From DAMCAP01 sp964369265 (GTDB taxonomy: Bacteria > Bacillota > Clostridia > Oscillospirales > Ruminococcaceae): a DNA stretch of 5,077 nucleotides. The stretch covers positions 1 to 5,077 of the forward strand of contig CAYJEV010000120.1 of assembly GCA_964369265.1 (NCBI GenBank), in the 5' to 3' direction. Below, piece after piece: positions 1-5,000 of the stretch. How positions within the stretch are numbered: position 1 is the stretch's first letter; each line of letters opens with the position of its first letter. A program made the position numbers and the translations under genes. The notes beneath the pieces are model-generated. The model was given only the letters and a program-made list of their open reading frames with translations. It had not been told where the DNA came from and did not search any database.

Positions 1-4
1 CTAG

Positions 5-88
5 TTAAGCTTTCACATGAACACACCCCAGCTTTGTACGAACTTGAGGTTTTTGCTCCTGTCTATTTCTTGATGTGAAAGCTGTTAA
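5..88. repeat. Long stem-loop with 11-bp perfect arms
   Basis: AGCTTTCACAT at 8-18 is the exact reverse complement of ATGTGAAAGCT at 73-83, and a TTAA lies at the outer side of each arm (5-8 and 85-88). The loop is about 54 bases. The segment lies downstream of the purA terminator and contains no convincing gene. It could be an intergenic repeat element, a structured RNA, or the end of something that starts left of the window. I do not recognise a family. Confidence 0.5.
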
Positions 89-107
89 GTTTCTTTTTTT
101 AGAATTT

Positions 108-173
108 CGCTCACTGCGGTGAGCGCCAAAGGGGCAGCCCTTTGATGCTGAAATTTTTTGAAAAAAATTTAGC
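108..173. repeat. Cluster of three adjacent hairpins
   Basis: Three perfect or near-perfect hairpins lie end to end. The first is CGCTCAC/GTGAGCG (108-114 and 119-125) with a TGCG loop. The second is CAAAGGG/CCCTTTG (127-133 and 138-144) with a GCAG loop. The third is an A/T-only stem, AAATTTTTT/AAAAAATTT (151-159 and 162-170), framed by GCT and AGC. The first two form a GC-rich island in otherwise A+T-rich DNA. None is well placed to end purA, which has its own terminator at 277-310. The pattern suggests an intergenic repeat or a small structured RNA; the function is unknown. Confidence 0.55.
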
Positions 174-176
174 AAA

Positions 177-255
177 ACTTTCTTTTACTTGTCAGAATGC
201 ATAAAGTTTTGTGTTACAAAGATGCCCATCTCAAGCTTAGTGCGAAACCACTTAG
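177..255 (+). repeat. Left copy of ~78-bp inverted repeat
   Basis: This segment matches the reverse complement of 5001-5077. The first 65 bases align without gaps and with 4 differences, followed by a small gap and a shared CTTAG end. Both copies are intergenic, and they bracket the purA-to-tRNA-Arg block in opposite orientation. An inner short palindrome, TTTGT/ACAAA, is present in both. No ORF explains it. It is best read as a dispersed genomic repeat, with mobility or function not shown. Confidence 0.85.
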
Positions 256-276
256 CCATTTACCCTTAGTAATTAG

Positions 277-310
277 CAAAAAAGACACCACCTGTTAAGG
301 TGATGCCTTT
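277..310 (-). terminator. purA rho-independent terminator
   Basis: Read on the minus strand, a 12-bp stem (310-299 paired with 292-281, including two G-T pairs) with a 6-base loop is followed at once by a run of T. It begins 14 bases after the purA stop codon, the normal place for an intrinsic terminator. Confidence 0.85.
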
Positions 311-323
311 AAAATTTAATTAA

Positions 324-1598
324 CTAGAACATTTCAATATACTGCTCTCTATCTGCACCAACAGAAAGATACTTAACCTTGCAGTTAATCGCATTTTCTA
401 TATAACGAACATAGTCAAGAGCCGCCTTTGGTAAATCCTCAACCTTTTTGCAGTTTGATACGTCGCAGTTAAAGCCTGGTAGGTATTCGTAAATTGGCTT
501 TGCTCTGTTTAGCGCCTCGCCTGTTGGGAAAACAGTTGTGCGAACGCCGTCAACCTCATAAGCCACACAAACAGGGATTTCTTTCATATAAGAAAGCACA
601 TCCATTTTTGTTAGCGCTAGTATGTCGCAACCTTGAGTTCTAACACCATACTTTGTTGCTGGAATATCAAAACCACCAACACGTCTTGGTCTGCCAGTTG
701 CAGCCCCATACTCTCCACCAGCATCTCTAAGCGCCTTTGCTTCTTCGCCGAACATCTCGCAAGTGAAAGCGCCCTCGCCCACACAGCTAGAATACGCCTT
801 TGTGATACCAATAACCTGCTCAAGCCTTCTTCCAGGTATGCCGCCACCGATTGGAGCGTATGCAGAAAGAACAGTTGAGGAAGATGTATATGGATAGATA
901 CCGTAGTCAATGTCACGAAGTGCGCCTAGTTGCGCCTCAAACATAACGTTTTTGCCGTTGTCGATAGAATCATTTAAATACTCTTCTGTATTCATTATAT
1001 ATGGTAGCAGCGGAGTGCCGAATTCTTTTAGCCAGTTTAGCATATCTTCTGCTGAAACTTCCTCAGCCTTATATCCGCCAACGATTGTTAGGTTTTTCCA
1101 TTCAACAAGCTTTGGCATTTTTGTTGCAAGGTAATCAAACTCAAAAAGTTCGCCCATTCTAACGCCTTTTTTGCTGTACTTATCAGAGTAAACAGGAGCA
1201 ATACCACGTCTTGTAGAGCCGTATTTCTCGTCGCCTAGTCTATCTTCCTCTAGAACATCTTGTTGTCTGTGGAAAGGAAAGCAGATTGTCGCCTTTTCAC
1301 TAATTTTTAGATTGTCTGGAGTAATTTTAATTCCTTGTGATTGAAGTGTCTTAATCTCGCCACAAAGATGCTCAATGTCAATAACCATTCCAGGCCCCAT
1401 AACATTAACTGTACTCTCTCTAAGTATGCCTGATGGCAGAAGGTTAAGAATAAACTTACCTCTATGATTTATAACAGTATGTCCAGCGTTGTTTCCTCCT
1501 TGGTAACGAACAATAATATCGTATTGCTCGCCCAACAAGTCAACCATACGCCCCTTGCCTTCATCTCCCCAGTTTGTTCCAACTATAGCACTAATCAT
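324..1598 (-). CDS. purA: Adenylosuccinate synthetase
   Basis: The enzyme joins IMP and aspartate, using GTP, to make adenylosuccinate, the first committed step from IMP to AMP; it acts in the cytosol as a dimer. The 424 residues match the usual family length. Visible motifs are the N-terminal phosphate loop GDEGKG (residues 11-16, D12 being the expected catalytic Asp), NNAGHT (36-41, H40 the expected catalytic His), GRPRR (302-306) and the guanine-recognition motif TKMDVL (330-335). Several normally conserved stretches differ from the E. coli-type enzyme: STRRGIAP at 128-135 in place of TTGRGIGP, PIGGGIPGR at 249-257, and GEGAFTCE at 274-281 in place of GAGPFPTE. I infer a clostridial-type subfamily rather than a broken gene, since the frame is intact. 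The ATG start is supported by GGGAGGA five bases upstream. It is a single gene with its own promoter and terminator, divergent from the P-loop gene. Confidence 0.97.
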   Translation of the reverse strand: MISAIVGTNWGDEGKGRMVDLLGEQYDIIVRYQGGNNAGHTVINHRGKFILNLLPSGILRESTVNVMGPGMVIDIEHLCGEIKTLQSQGIKITPDNLKISEKATICFPFHRQQDVLEEDRLGDEKYGSTRRGIAPVYSDKYSKKGVRMGELFEFDYLATKMPKLVEWKNLTIVGGYKAEEVSAEDMLNWLKEFGTPLLPYIMNTEEYLNDSIDNGKNVMFEAQLGALRDIDYGIYPYTSSSTVLSAYAPIGGGIPGRRLEQVIGITKAYSSCVGEGAFTCEMFGEEAKALRDAGGEYGAATGRPRRVGGFDIPATKYGVRTQGCDILALTKMDVLSYMKEIPVCVAYEVDGVRTTVFPTGEALNRAKPIYEYLPGFNCDVSNCKKVEDLPKAALDYVRYIENAINCKVKYLSVGADREQYIEMF

Positions 1599-1764
1599 TT
1601 TTATCCTCCCATTGCTGCATTACAGCAAAATTATTACTACAAATTAACCACAAAGAGGTTACTCCCTTCGCGCTTAATATCATACAAATCGCCGATTTAC
1701 TAAAACATCCAAAGCATACCTAAATTTAAGGCGCACCAAAAAATGCTTCACAAAATCAAGCTAT
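1599..1764 (-). promoter_or_regulatory. Long purA 5' leader (~166 nt) with hairpins
   Basis: Between the likely transcription start (about 1764) and the purA ATG lies a leader of roughly 166 bases. On the minus strand it contains the palindrome AAATCG-G-CGATTT (1698-1686), an imperfect stem AAGGG/CTCTT, and a 6-bp hairpin TTGCTG/CAGCAA (1628-1612) that ends two bases before the ribosome binding site at 1610-1604. The length and the hairpin beside the binding site leave room for post-transcriptional control. I could not match it to a purine, PRPP or other riboswitch consensus, and no terminator with a T run is evident inside it. Confidence 0.4.
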
Positions 1765-1770
1765 ATACAA

Positions 1771-1799
1771 ACTATACCTTGTTTGCTCCAATTTTGCAA
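1771..1799 (-). promoter_or_regulatory. purA promoter
   Basis: On the minus strand, TTGCAA (1799-1794) and TATAGT (1776-1771) are separated by exactly 17 bases. The -10 box differs from consensus at one position and the -35 box at two. It points toward purA with no ORF in between, so it is the likely housekeeping sigma-factor promoter. Confidence 0.65.
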
Positions 1800-2170
1800 T
1801 AGCTAACCCAAACTTTTTTTTGCTTTTGTCTTGCTATTTTCTGCTTAAACATAAAATTCTTTCATGTTAGTTAGATACTTCCTGCCGCACTAAAATAAAA
1901 ATGACATTTCAATTTGTAGTTGGCGACTATTAGGCAACATAAAAATTATCTGCCAGCACTCTTGTAATCTATGCCCAATGGGATGCGTTTACTCATTCGC
2001 TATTAGTTTTTAGTCGTTATCATTAAACCTATAAGATGTTGGGAAAGATGATTTGAGTTTTAGTCAATAAGTCAGTATCGGAGCTAATATTTTAAGCAAT
2101 TTATCATGAAGAGCAAAAGTCAATAGCTTTAGAACAGAAAAAGTTTTTAAATATTATATAAATATTACCT
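1800..2170. other. Gene-free stretch in the purA/P-loop gap
   Basis: This roughly 370-base stretch lies between the two divergent promoters. I see no ORF with a ribosome binding site, no tRNA-like fold and no strong palindrome. The base composition is A+T-rich. It may hold operators or a small RNA, but nothing in the sequence supports a specific call. Confidence 0.4.
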
Positions 2171-2177
2171 AAAAAGC

Positions 2178-2206
2178 TTGAAAAGCTGTGAGATTTATTG
2201 TAAAAT
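2178..2206 (+). promoter_or_regulatory. Promoter of the P-loop protein gene
   Basis: TTGAAA (2178-2183) and TAAAAT (2201-2206) are spaced by 17 bases. Transcription would start near 2213 and give a leader of about 60 bases. That leader holds a 7-bp hairpin, CTACAAA/TTTGTAG (2224-2230 and 2239-2245), ahead of the ribosome binding site. Confidence 0.7.
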
Positions 2207-2257
2207 ATAGTAAAGTAAATAAGCTACAAATCTTAATCTTTGTAGACTAAAATATGC

Positions 2258-2275
2258 AGGAGGATAAATGTTATG
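2258..2275 (+). promoter_or_regulatory. RBS with overlapping start-stop minigene
   Basis: AGGAGG (2258-2263) serves two ATGs. The nearer, at 2268 (spacing 4), opens a two-codon frame, ATG TTA TGA, whose stop overlaps the second ATG at 2273 (spacing 9) as ATGA. Only 2273 opens the long frame. The near ATG may be chance, or it may capture ribosomes and affect initiation at 2273. Confidence 0.5.
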
Positions 2276-2683
2276 ATTAAACTAATTGTGGGAAATAAAG
2301 GTTCTGGAAAAACTAAAACACTTGTATCTATGGCTAATGAGGCTACTAAAATAACAGACGGTTCTGTTGTATTTATTGAGAAAGGTTCTAACCTAACTTA
2401 TGACGTTAATCATCAAGCAAGACTTGTTAATATCAGCCACTACGGAATTAAAGGTTACGACGCTTTTTACGGCTTCCTAAACGGCCTTCTAGCTGGCAAC
2501 TACGATATCACTCATATCTTCTGTGATGGAGCTTTATCTGTTGGCGGAACTGATACAACTGCTTTTGCTGATATGCTTTCAAAGCTTCTTCCACTAGCAG
2601 AGGAGAATAATGTAACAGTAACATTCAGCGTATCTTGTGCAATTGATGAGATCCCAGATTCCATCAAAGGCTACGCTATCTAA
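2273..2683 (+). CDS. Small P-loop (Walker A) protein, function unknown
   Basis: This 136-residue, probably cytosolic protein begins with a beta strand and a textbook Walker A loop, GNKGSGKT (residues 7-14). A hydrophobic strand ending in Asp, THIFCDG (80-86), is a likely Walker B site. A further strand, VTVTFSVS, follows near the C-terminus, consistent with a compact P-loop NTPase fold. There is no signal peptide or membrane segment. Similar short proteins in Clostridia are often labelled ATP-binding or 'twitching motility PilT', but at this size it lacks the PilT motor domains, so that name should not be trusted; this recollection of the family is from memory. The start is set by AGGAGG at 2258-2263. 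It has its own promoter and terminator, so the context gives no clue to its role. ATP binding is likely; the substrate and process are unknown. Confidence 0.9.
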   Translation: MIKLIVGNKGSGKTKTLVSMANEATKITDGSVVFIEKGSNLTYDVNHQARLVNISHYGIKGYDAFYGFLNGLLAGNYDITHIFCDGALSVGGTDTTAFADMLSKLLPLAEENNVTVTFSVSCAIDEIPDSIKGYAI

Positions 2684-2705
2684 TCAACTAATCTATAACT
2701 AATTT

Positions 2706-2737
2706 AGAACGGCTTAGAATATAAGTCGTTCTTTTTT
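2706..2737 (+). terminator. Terminator of the P-loop protein gene
   Basis: AGAACGGCTT (2706-2715) pairs with AAGTCGTTCT (2723-2732) over 10 bp with one G-T pair and a 7-base loop, and runs into TTTTTT. It lies 22 bases after the stop codon. Confidence 0.9.
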
Positions 2738-2747
2738 GTGCTTGATG

Positions 2748-2824
2748 CTTTTCTGCAAAAAAGCCATGTCGGTTCTTTGTGCCACTGGCACAAATTCAAA
2801 AGCCAACATTTCAAGTCCATATCT
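2748..2824. repeat. Structured repeat element, copy 1
   Basis: This 77-base segment matches 2891-2967 with 6 differences. It carries a GCTTTT/AAAAGC hairpin near the left end, then the perfect 9-bp palindrome TTTGTGCCA-C-TGGCACAAA, enclosed by an imperfect stem ATGTCGG/CCAACAT. The outer arm CAAGTCCA is present on the right (2812-2819), but the left partner is degraded here (GCTTG). It lies after two terminators and outside any gene. Confidence 0.85.
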
Positions 2825-2830
2825 TAAGTA

Positions 2831-2869
2831 AAAATAAAAAACATCATCTTTCGATGATGCTTTTATTTT
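2831..2869. terminator. Bidirectional terminator next to tRNA remnant
   Basis: CATCATC-TTTC-GATGATG (2842-2859) is flanked by an A-rich tract on the left and a T-rich tract on the right, so it can end transcription from either strand. On the minus strand it directly follows the tRNA 3'-end remnant at 2870-2890, just as the terminator at 2970-3009 follows the intact tRNA. It was probably the terminator of a lost tRNA gene. Confidence 0.75.
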
Positions 2870-2890
2870 TGGCTGCGGAGGCTGGACTTG
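2870..2890 (-). pseudogene. tRNA 3'-end remnant (fMet-like)
   Basis: Twenty-one bases repeat the 3' end of the adjacent initiator tRNA (3010-3030) with a single difference, at the base before CCA. They cover the 3' side of the T arm, the 3' acceptor strand and CCA. The rest of a tRNA is missing: the match stops exactly where the second structured element (2891-2967) begins. I read it as a truncated copy left by a duplication or an insertion into a tRNA gene. Confidence 0.75.
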
Positions 2891-2967
2891 CTTTTCTGCG
2901 GAAAAGCCATGCCGGTTCTTTGTGCCACTGGCACAAATTCAAAACCCGACATTTCAAGTCCAAATCT
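2883..2967. repeat. Structured repeat element, copy 2
   Basis: This is the second copy of the element, 143 bases after the first. It can fold as a three-way junction. The outer stem is TGGACTTG (2883-2890) with CAAGTCCA (2955-2962). One branch is GCTTTTC-TGCG-GAAAAGC (2890-2907), which shares its first base with the outer stem. The other branch is an ATGCCGG/CCGACAT stem with one mismatch (2909-2915 with 2946-2952) enclosing the 9-bp palindrome at 2919-2937. The left outer arm is also the T-arm sequence of the tRNA remnant, so the element boundary lies inside that tRNA copy. Confidence 0.85.
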
Positions 2968-2969
2968 AA

Positions 2970-3009
2970 AAAATAAAAACACCCAACTTAAAAGTTAGGT
3001 GTTTTATTT
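2970..3009. terminator. Terminator of tRNA-fMet
   Basis: A long stem, AACTT/AAGTT at the tip extended through CACC/GGTG and A/T pairs with one C-A mismatch and one bulge, begins right after the CCA end of tRNA-fMet on the minus strand and leads into a T-rich tract. T runs on both sides make it usable in both directions. Confidence 0.8.
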
Positions 3010-3085
<76 letters not shown>

Positions 3086-3134
3086 ATATTTAATTTGTAT
3101 GCTATATTGACTCGACGTCACTTGACGCTAGATA

Positions 3135-3163
3135 ATAATATCATATAATAAAAGAGATGTCAA
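3135..3163 (-). promoter_or_regulatory. tRNA-fMet promoter
   Basis: On the minus strand, a perfect -35 box TTGACA (3163-3158) and TATTAT (3140-3135) are 17 bases apart. Transcription would start near 3128, about 43 bases before the tRNA. The -35 box is embedded in TTACCTATTGACAT, which is identical in the tRNA-Arg promoter. Confidence 0.9.
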
Positions 3164-3291
3164 TAGGTAAAGTGATTTTATTTTTATTTAATTGCAAAAA
3201 CGTTCCTAATTGTTGCATTTTATTTACTAATGTAAGCTAATTGTAAGATTGTATTAAATAATTTTAATAGCAACTTAATAGAAACATCACA

Positions 3292-3330
3292 ACTTTATAG
3301 TACACTTATAAAGTCAATGACTTATTGACT
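3292..3330. promoter_or_regulatory. Two overlapping palindromes upstream of the peptidase gene
   Basis: ACTTTATA/TATAAAGT (3292-3299 and 3307-3314) and AGTCAAT/ATTGACT (3312-3318 and 3324-3330) are perfect inverted repeats that share the three bases 3312-3314. As RNA the two hairpins would be mutually exclusive; as DNA they could be operator sites. They end 37 bases before the proposed start codon. I could not place a convincing promoter between 3190 and 3360. Confidence 0.45.
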
Positions 3331-3355
3331 AAAAAGATCTTAACGTGTGATAAAA

Positions 3356-3369
3356 AGGAGGAAGTTTTG
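3356..3369 (+). promoter_or_regulatory. RBS and TTG start of the peptidase
   Basis: AGGAGG (3356-3361) sits five bases before TTG at 3367. The alternative in-frame TTG at 3325 has no ribosome binding site and overlaps the palindrome at 3324-3330, and the binding site itself would then be coding. The TTG at 3367 is therefore the better start, giving 459 rather than 473 residues. Confidence 0.8.
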
Positions 3370-4746
3370 GAAACAATAAAGATATTTGGATATGAAATTC
3401 GTGATTATATGCATATAAAGCAGTTAAAAAGAGGGGTTAACTTTTGCGGTATTTCAGCAACAATATTAACTGGCGCGATAATTGCAAGCGGAATGTATAC
3501 CCCAGCTTACGCAATAACAGTTAATGGTACAGAAGTTGCAAGGGTTGCAGATATATCAGAGGCACAAATGGCTGTTAGCAAGGCTGAGGAGATAGTTTCT
3601 GAGGTTATTGGAGAGAATTATAAGCTTGACGAGAAGATTGAAATGAACTTAGTCATTGCAACATCTGCTGAGGTTAAATCGACTGAAGCTCTTGAAGAGG
3701 TTATACTAGAAAATGTCGAAGAAGTTAAGAAAAGCTTTATCTTAACTATTGATGGCGAAACTGTTGGTATCTCGGATAATAGAGAGAGCCTTGAAGCTCT
3801 GCTTGAGGAGCTAAGCTCACAATATACAACAAATAATACAGTCGATTATGATTTTGAGCAACATGTTAGCATTGAAGAACAGTATGTTTCTGTACACATT
3901 GAAGAAAATCTTGCAGAAACTTTAGAAGCCCTATCTTCTGAACAAGAAAAAGCCGAAGTTTACACCGTTGAGGCAGGCGATACATATTATGAGCTAGCCT
4001 TAGAACATGATATGACAGTGGACGATATATTAGAACTTAACCCGAATGCTTCTCTTGATAGCTTAATGATAGGTGATAAGCTGATTATTAAGGCTAGTGT
4101 CCCTATGCTGTCTGTTGTAACATATGAAGAGGAAACATATGAGGGAGAAATAGACCCTCCAGTTGAGTATGTTGATGATGCTAACCTATATATTGGAAGA
4201 ACAGAGGTTGTGGACGAGGGCGAGCCTGGCATTGCAACTTACACAGCTAAAATAACCTATGTTGATGGCGTTGAAACGGAAAGAAATGTCATTTCAACTG
4301 ATGTTATAAGTGAGCCAACACCATCTATTGTAAAGCAAGGCACGGCTGTCCCTCCAAAAGATGCCTCCACTGGAACATACATCTATCCTGTTTATGGCTC
4401 TATTTCATCATATTTTGGAAATAGAATACTATTCGGTCAGCCAGATTACCACACAGGAATTGATATCCCAGCTCCATATGGCACAAACATAAAAGCAGCT
4501 GATGGTGGAGCGGTTATATATTCTGGTTGGAAGAGCGGTTATGGCAATATAGTTATAATTCGCCACGATAATGGCGACGAAACTTATTATGCCCACAACT
4601 CACAAAACTATGTAAGTGTTGGCGAGAGGGTGTATCAAGGGCAAACTATTGCCGCTATTGGTTCAACAGGTATCTCAACAGGAAATCACGTTCACTTCGA
4701 GATAAGAGTGGATGGAGTTATTAGAAATCCATTAAATTATCTATAA
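3367..4746 (+). CDS. LysM-G5-M23 peptidoglycan endopeptidase, exported
   Basis: This likely zinc metallopeptidase cuts peptide crosslinks of the cell wall outside the membrane. In the 459-residue form, a basic N-terminus leads to a hydrophobic segment (about 23-49) ending in AYA, either a signal peptide or an anchor. An acidic, helix-rich region (about 50-195) holds two similar short modules, ITVNGTEVARVAD and LTIDGETVGISD. A LysM wall-binding domain follows (about 197-242, VYTVEAGDTYYELALEH), then a G5-like domain (about 249-326), then the M23 domain (about 339-456). The M23 metal site is complete: H362 and D366 in HTGID, H410 in YYAH, and H441 and H443 in HVHFE, so activity is expected. It is a single gene, converging on tRNA-Arg. 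Which peptide bond it cuts, and whether it acts in growth, division or sporulation, cannot be told from sequence. Confidence 0.93.
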   Translation: METIKIFGYEIRDYMHIKQLKRGVNFCGISATILTGAIIASGMYTPAYAITVNGTEVARVADISEAQMAVSKAEEIVSEVIGENYKLDEKIEMNLVIATSAEVKSTEALEEVILENVEEVKKSFILTIDGETVGISDNRESLEALLEELSSQYTTNNTVDYDFEQHVSIEEQYVSVHIEENLAETLEALSSEQEKAEVYTVEAGDTYYELALEHDMTVDDILELNPNASLDSLMIGDKLIIKASVPMLSVVTYEEETYEGEIDPPVEYVDDANLYIGRTEVVDEGEPGIATYTAKITYVDGVETERNVISTDVISEPTPSIVKQGTAVPPKDASTGTYIYPVYGSISSYFGNRILFGQPDYHTGIDIPAPYGTNIKAADGGAVIYSGWKSGYGNIVIIRHDNGDETYYAHNSQNYVSVGERVYQGQTIAAIGSTGISTGNHVHFEIRVDGVIRNPLNYL

Positions 4747-4759
4747 AATATAAAAACAA

Positions 4760-4793
4760 AAATGGCATCGCTTGATATAAGGCGATGCCATTT
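4760..4793 (+). terminator. Terminator of the peptidase gene
   Basis: A perfect 12-bp stem, AAATGGCATCGC (4760-4771) with GCGATGCCATTT (4782-4793), has a 10-base loop and starts 14 bases after the stop codon. The T run after it is short and interrupted, but the stem is strong and A/T-flanked. Confidence 0.85.
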
Positions 4794-4811
4794 AATTTCA
4801 TTCATATAAAG

Positions 4812-4838
4812 CAAAAACCCTCTAGCAAGCTAGAGGGT
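4812..4838 (-). terminator. Terminator of tRNA-Arg
   Basis: On the minus strand, a perfect 10-bp stem, ACCCTCTAGC/GCTAGAGGGT (4838-4829 and 4826-4817) with a 2-base nominal loop, is followed by TTTT. It begins three bases after the tRNA CCA end. Confidence 0.9.
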
Positions 4839-4841
4839 ACA

Positions 4842-4918
4842 TGGCGCGCCCGAAGGGATTCGAACCCCTGACCTTTTGGTTCGTAGCCAAACACTCTATC
4901 CGGCTGAGCTACGAGCGC
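4842..4918 (-). tRNA. tRNA-Arg (ACG)
   Basis: The 77 bases form a complete cloverleaf with an encoded CCA end. The acceptor GCGCTCG pairs with CGGGCGC, the D stem is GCTC/GAGT, the anticodon stem is TTTGG/CCAAA, and the T arm is AGGGG-TTCGAAT-CCCTT. The anticodon loop CTACGAA gives ACG; in bacteria its first base is normally deaminated to inosine so that it reads CGU, CGC and CGA. It has its own promoter and terminator. Confidence 0.97.
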
Positions 4919-4935
4919 ATCAATAATGCCTTAAT

Positions 4936-4964
4936 ATAATAACACAATGAAAAACCAATGTCAA
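4936..4964 (-). promoter_or_regulatory. tRNA-Arg promoter
   Basis: On the minus strand, TTGACA (4964-4959) and TATTAT (4941-4936) are 17 bases apart, identical hexamers and spacing to the tRNA-fMet promoter. The predicted start near 4929 leaves only about 11 bases before the tRNA. Confidence 0.9.
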
Positions 4965-5000
4965 TAGGTAATTTTAGATTATTTTGCAAGAGTTTTAGAA

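Noticed and set aside
617..1134. Open frames inside purA on either strand
   Set aside because: They are shadows of the purA reading frame without ribosome binding sites or recognisable protein features.
1645..1672. Possible Mn2+ (yybP-ykoY) riboswitch core in the purA leader, from AAGGGAGTAAC
   Set aside because: Only a short loop-like string fits; the paired helices and second loop of that family are not evident, and purA is not a usual target gene.
2919..2937. The 9-bp palindrome as a simple operator for a nearby gene
   Set aside because: It lies behind terminators between convergent genes and occurs in both repeat copies, so it belongs to the element rather than to a promoter.
2779..2976. 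Open frame of 65 codons on the plus strand
   Set aside because: It runs across the structured repeat copies, a terminator hairpin and the tRNA remnant, has no ribosome binding site, and its peptide just repeats itself where the DNA repeats. It is a by-product of the repeat.
3327..3353. TTGACT-17-TGATAA as the peptidase promoter
   Set aside because: Transcription would begin at about 3360, inside the ribosome binding site, leaving no usable leader.
3325..3366. Upstream TTG start for the peptidase
   Set aside because: It has no ribosome binding site and would make the strong AGGAGG at 3356 part of the coding sequence.
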